Shown: positions 62,878 to 64,000 of the stretch, piece after piece
Numbering within the stretch: the first letter of the stretch is position 1
Layout: every line of letters begins with the position of its first letter
NCBI RefSeq assembly: GCF_029227915.1
Contig: NC_079881.1
Span: forward strand, 23,599,501 to 23,663,500
DNA: 64,000 bases
Source of the DNA: Hydractinia symbiolongicarpus
Lineage: Eukaryota > Cnidaria > Hydrozoa > Anthoathecata > Hydractiniidae
Reading direction: 5' to 3'
Translations under genes and position numbers: made by a program
The notes under the pieces: model-generated
The model's database searches: none
Told to the model about the DNA's origin: nothing
The model's input: only the letters and a program-made list of their open reading frames with translations

Positions 62878-64000
62878 CAAGAAATAACATTCTTCTTAAT
62901 TTGACATGATTGCCGAAACTCAGCGATTACACTGGGCGCTGTGGTAGCGCTTTATTTAAAAATTAAGATAAATAAGTTATTTTTTGCAGTGGGACCAATC
63001 CTGGCCGTTAGCACGCGCTGAACAAATAGCAACAGTTTCAAAGACTACATTTCATTGACTTTCTAGCGGTTTAAATCCGTTTGAGTTACAACCGTTGCGT
63101 CACATATTCGTACCAACATGTATTTAGCGATAGTATTCGGATATTACTAGGTTGCATCGCTTTTAACAGTGAAACGTTTGACTGTGGGACTTAATTGAAC
63201 TGACTTTGGACTTTGACCTTATAAATGGGATAAATGAGCTAGTTTGACTAAAAGAAATAACATTCTTCATAATTTGACATGATTGCTGGAACTCAGCGAT
63301 TACACTGGGCGCTGTGGTAGCGCTTTATTTAAAAATTAAGATAAATCAATCATTTTTACTGTGGGAACAATCCTAGCCGTTAGTTCGCGCTGAAGAAATA
63401 GAGACAGTTTCAAAAACTACATTTCATTGACTTCTTGGCGGTATCAATCCAATTGAATTACAACGGTTGCGTCACATATTCGTACCAACATGTATTTAGT
63501 GATATCTTTCCGATATTACTAAGTTATATCGCTTTTAACAGTGAAACGATTGACTGTGGAACTTAATTGAACTAACTTTGGACTGTGACCTTATAAATGT
63601 GATAAGTGAGCCAACTGGTCACCAAGAAATAACATTCTTCTTAATTTGATATGATTGCCGAAACTCAGCGATTACACTGGGCGCTGTGGTAGCGCTTTAT
63701 TTAAAAATTAAGATAAATAAGTTATTTTTTGCAGTGGGACCAATCCTGGCCGTTAGCACGCGCTGAACAAATAGGAACAGTTTCAAAGACTATATTTCAT
63801 TGACTTTCTAGCGGTTTAAATCCGTTTGAGTTACAACCGTTGCGTCACATATTCGTACCAACATGTATTTAGCGATAGTATTCGGATATTCCTAGGTTGC
63901 ATCGCTTTTACCAGTGAAACTATTGACTCTGGGACTTAATTGAACTGATTTTGGACATTGTCCTTATAAATGGGATAAATGAGCTAGTTTGACTAAAAGA
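62683..64000 (+). repeat. Two-unit tandem duplication (745-bp offset), cut by window end
   Basis: Units 62683 and 63056 recur at 63428 and 63801. Markers are ACTTCTTGGCGGTATC, TTTTTTGCAGTGGGACC, CGCTGAACAAATAG and TAGCGGTTTAAATCC. Part of the third segment differs: after about 63890 the last unit reads CCTAGGTTGC and CCAGTGAAACTATTG. Confidence 0.8.

Larger units (their letters stand above)
1..64000 (+). repeat. Satellite DNA array, ~372-bp unit, head-to-tail
   Basis: The window is one continuous tandem array. An anchor of the form TGACTTTCTAACGG recurs at nearly constant spacing from base 1 to 63801, giving 177 unit starts. Full-length spacings are 369-378 bp, mostly 373, with 370/371 where AGCTCGCGCTG is shortened to AGCGCGCTG. 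All units are in the same orientation. Nothing that is not satellite interrupts the array, and both window edges lie inside it. Unrelated units differ visibly by substitutions and small indels, whereas units one higher-order period apart are nearly identical. Because 373 is not a multiple of three, reading frames shift from unit to unit, and no long open frame exists. A centromeric or pericentromeric location is the usual setting for such arrays but is not shown by the sequence. Confidence 0.98.
40519..64000 (+). repeat. Array domain D with short units (units 111-177)
   Basis: Unit starts: 40519, 40891, 41263, 41471, 41843, 42216, 42589, 42962, 43335, 43707, 44080, 44453, 44826, 45034, 45406, 45779, 46152, 46525, 46899, 47106, 47478, 47851, 48224, 48597, 48805, 49178, 49551, 49924, 50296, 50504, 50876, 51249, 51622, 51995, 52203, 52576, 52949, 53322, 53695, 54068, 54440, 54813, 55185, 55559, 55767, 56138, 56511, 56884, 57257, 57629, 57837, 58209, 58582, 58955, 59327, 59700, 60072, 60445, 60818, 61190, 61563, 61936, 62308, 62683, 63056, 63428, 63801. 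Full units are 371-375 bp. Eight units of 207-208 bp occur only here. The last unit is cut by the window end after 200 bp. Confidence 0.8.

Noticed and set aside
1-64000. CRISPR array
   Set aside because: The repeats are 372 bp, adjacent and head-to-tail. There are no unique spacers between short direct repeats and no cas genes.
1-64000. RNA polymerase III gene (tRNA or SINE) inside the unit
   Set aside because: I found no A box/B box pair at tRNA-like spacing and no cloverleaf or T-run terminator arrangement in the unit.
1-64000. Match to a named satellite (for example the Drosophila 359-bp or Tribolium 360-bp families)
   Set aside because: Only the unit length is similar. I do not recognise the sequence as any of these, and no database comparison was possible.

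Overview
The whole 64 kb window is one uninterrupted eukaryotic satellite DNA array. It is a head-to-tail tandem repeat with a unit of about 372 bp, always in the same orientation. I walked the recurring TGACTTTCTAACGG-type anchor through the window and found 177 unit starts: 166 full-length units (369-378 bp), eight short units (207-208 bp), two truncated units (66 and 223 bp), and a final unit cut by the window edge. I see no protein-coding gene, RNA gene, transposon, CRISPR array, bacterial operon or other non-satellite insertion on either strand. Both window ends lie inside the array.

The organism cannot be named from this sequence. Long tandem satellites with higher-order repeats are typical of centromeric or pericentromeric heterochromatin in animals and plants. 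In one unit counted by hand (3361-3720) G+C is 128/360 (about 36%), with 15 CpGs where roughly 11 are expected. This absence of CpG depletion argues against a heavily CpG-methylated genome and fits an invertebrate such as an insect, but that is inference.

Layout by variant content: (A) 1-15647, mostly 370/371/373-bp units with two- and five-unit higher-order repeats, the five-unit period being 1,863-1,865 bp. (B) 15648-33223, a family of ordered six- to nine-unit blocks; the clearest pair is a seven-unit 2,607-bp tandem duplication. A 66-bp truncated unit lies at 17884. (C) 33224-40518, nested nine-, five- and three-unit repeats, ending near a 223-bp truncated unit at 39923. (D) 40519-64000, a more diverged part in which eight 208-bp half-deleted units recur, each followed by the same marker unit, spaced by 4, 5 or 9 full units.

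Each 372-bp unit appears to be an old dimer of two diverged halves (about 206 and 167 bp). This is suggested by repeated ACTGTGGGAC boxes 178 bp apart, paired GTATCGCTTTTA/GTAGCGCTTTA boxes, and paired GAGCCAGTTTG/GAGACAGTTTC boxes. The 208-bp units lack about 165 bp, close to one half. Units are mosaics of a few alternative sequence blocks, with a nearly invariant core around CACATATTCGTACCAACATG. Unequal exchange and gene conversion are the likely drivers.
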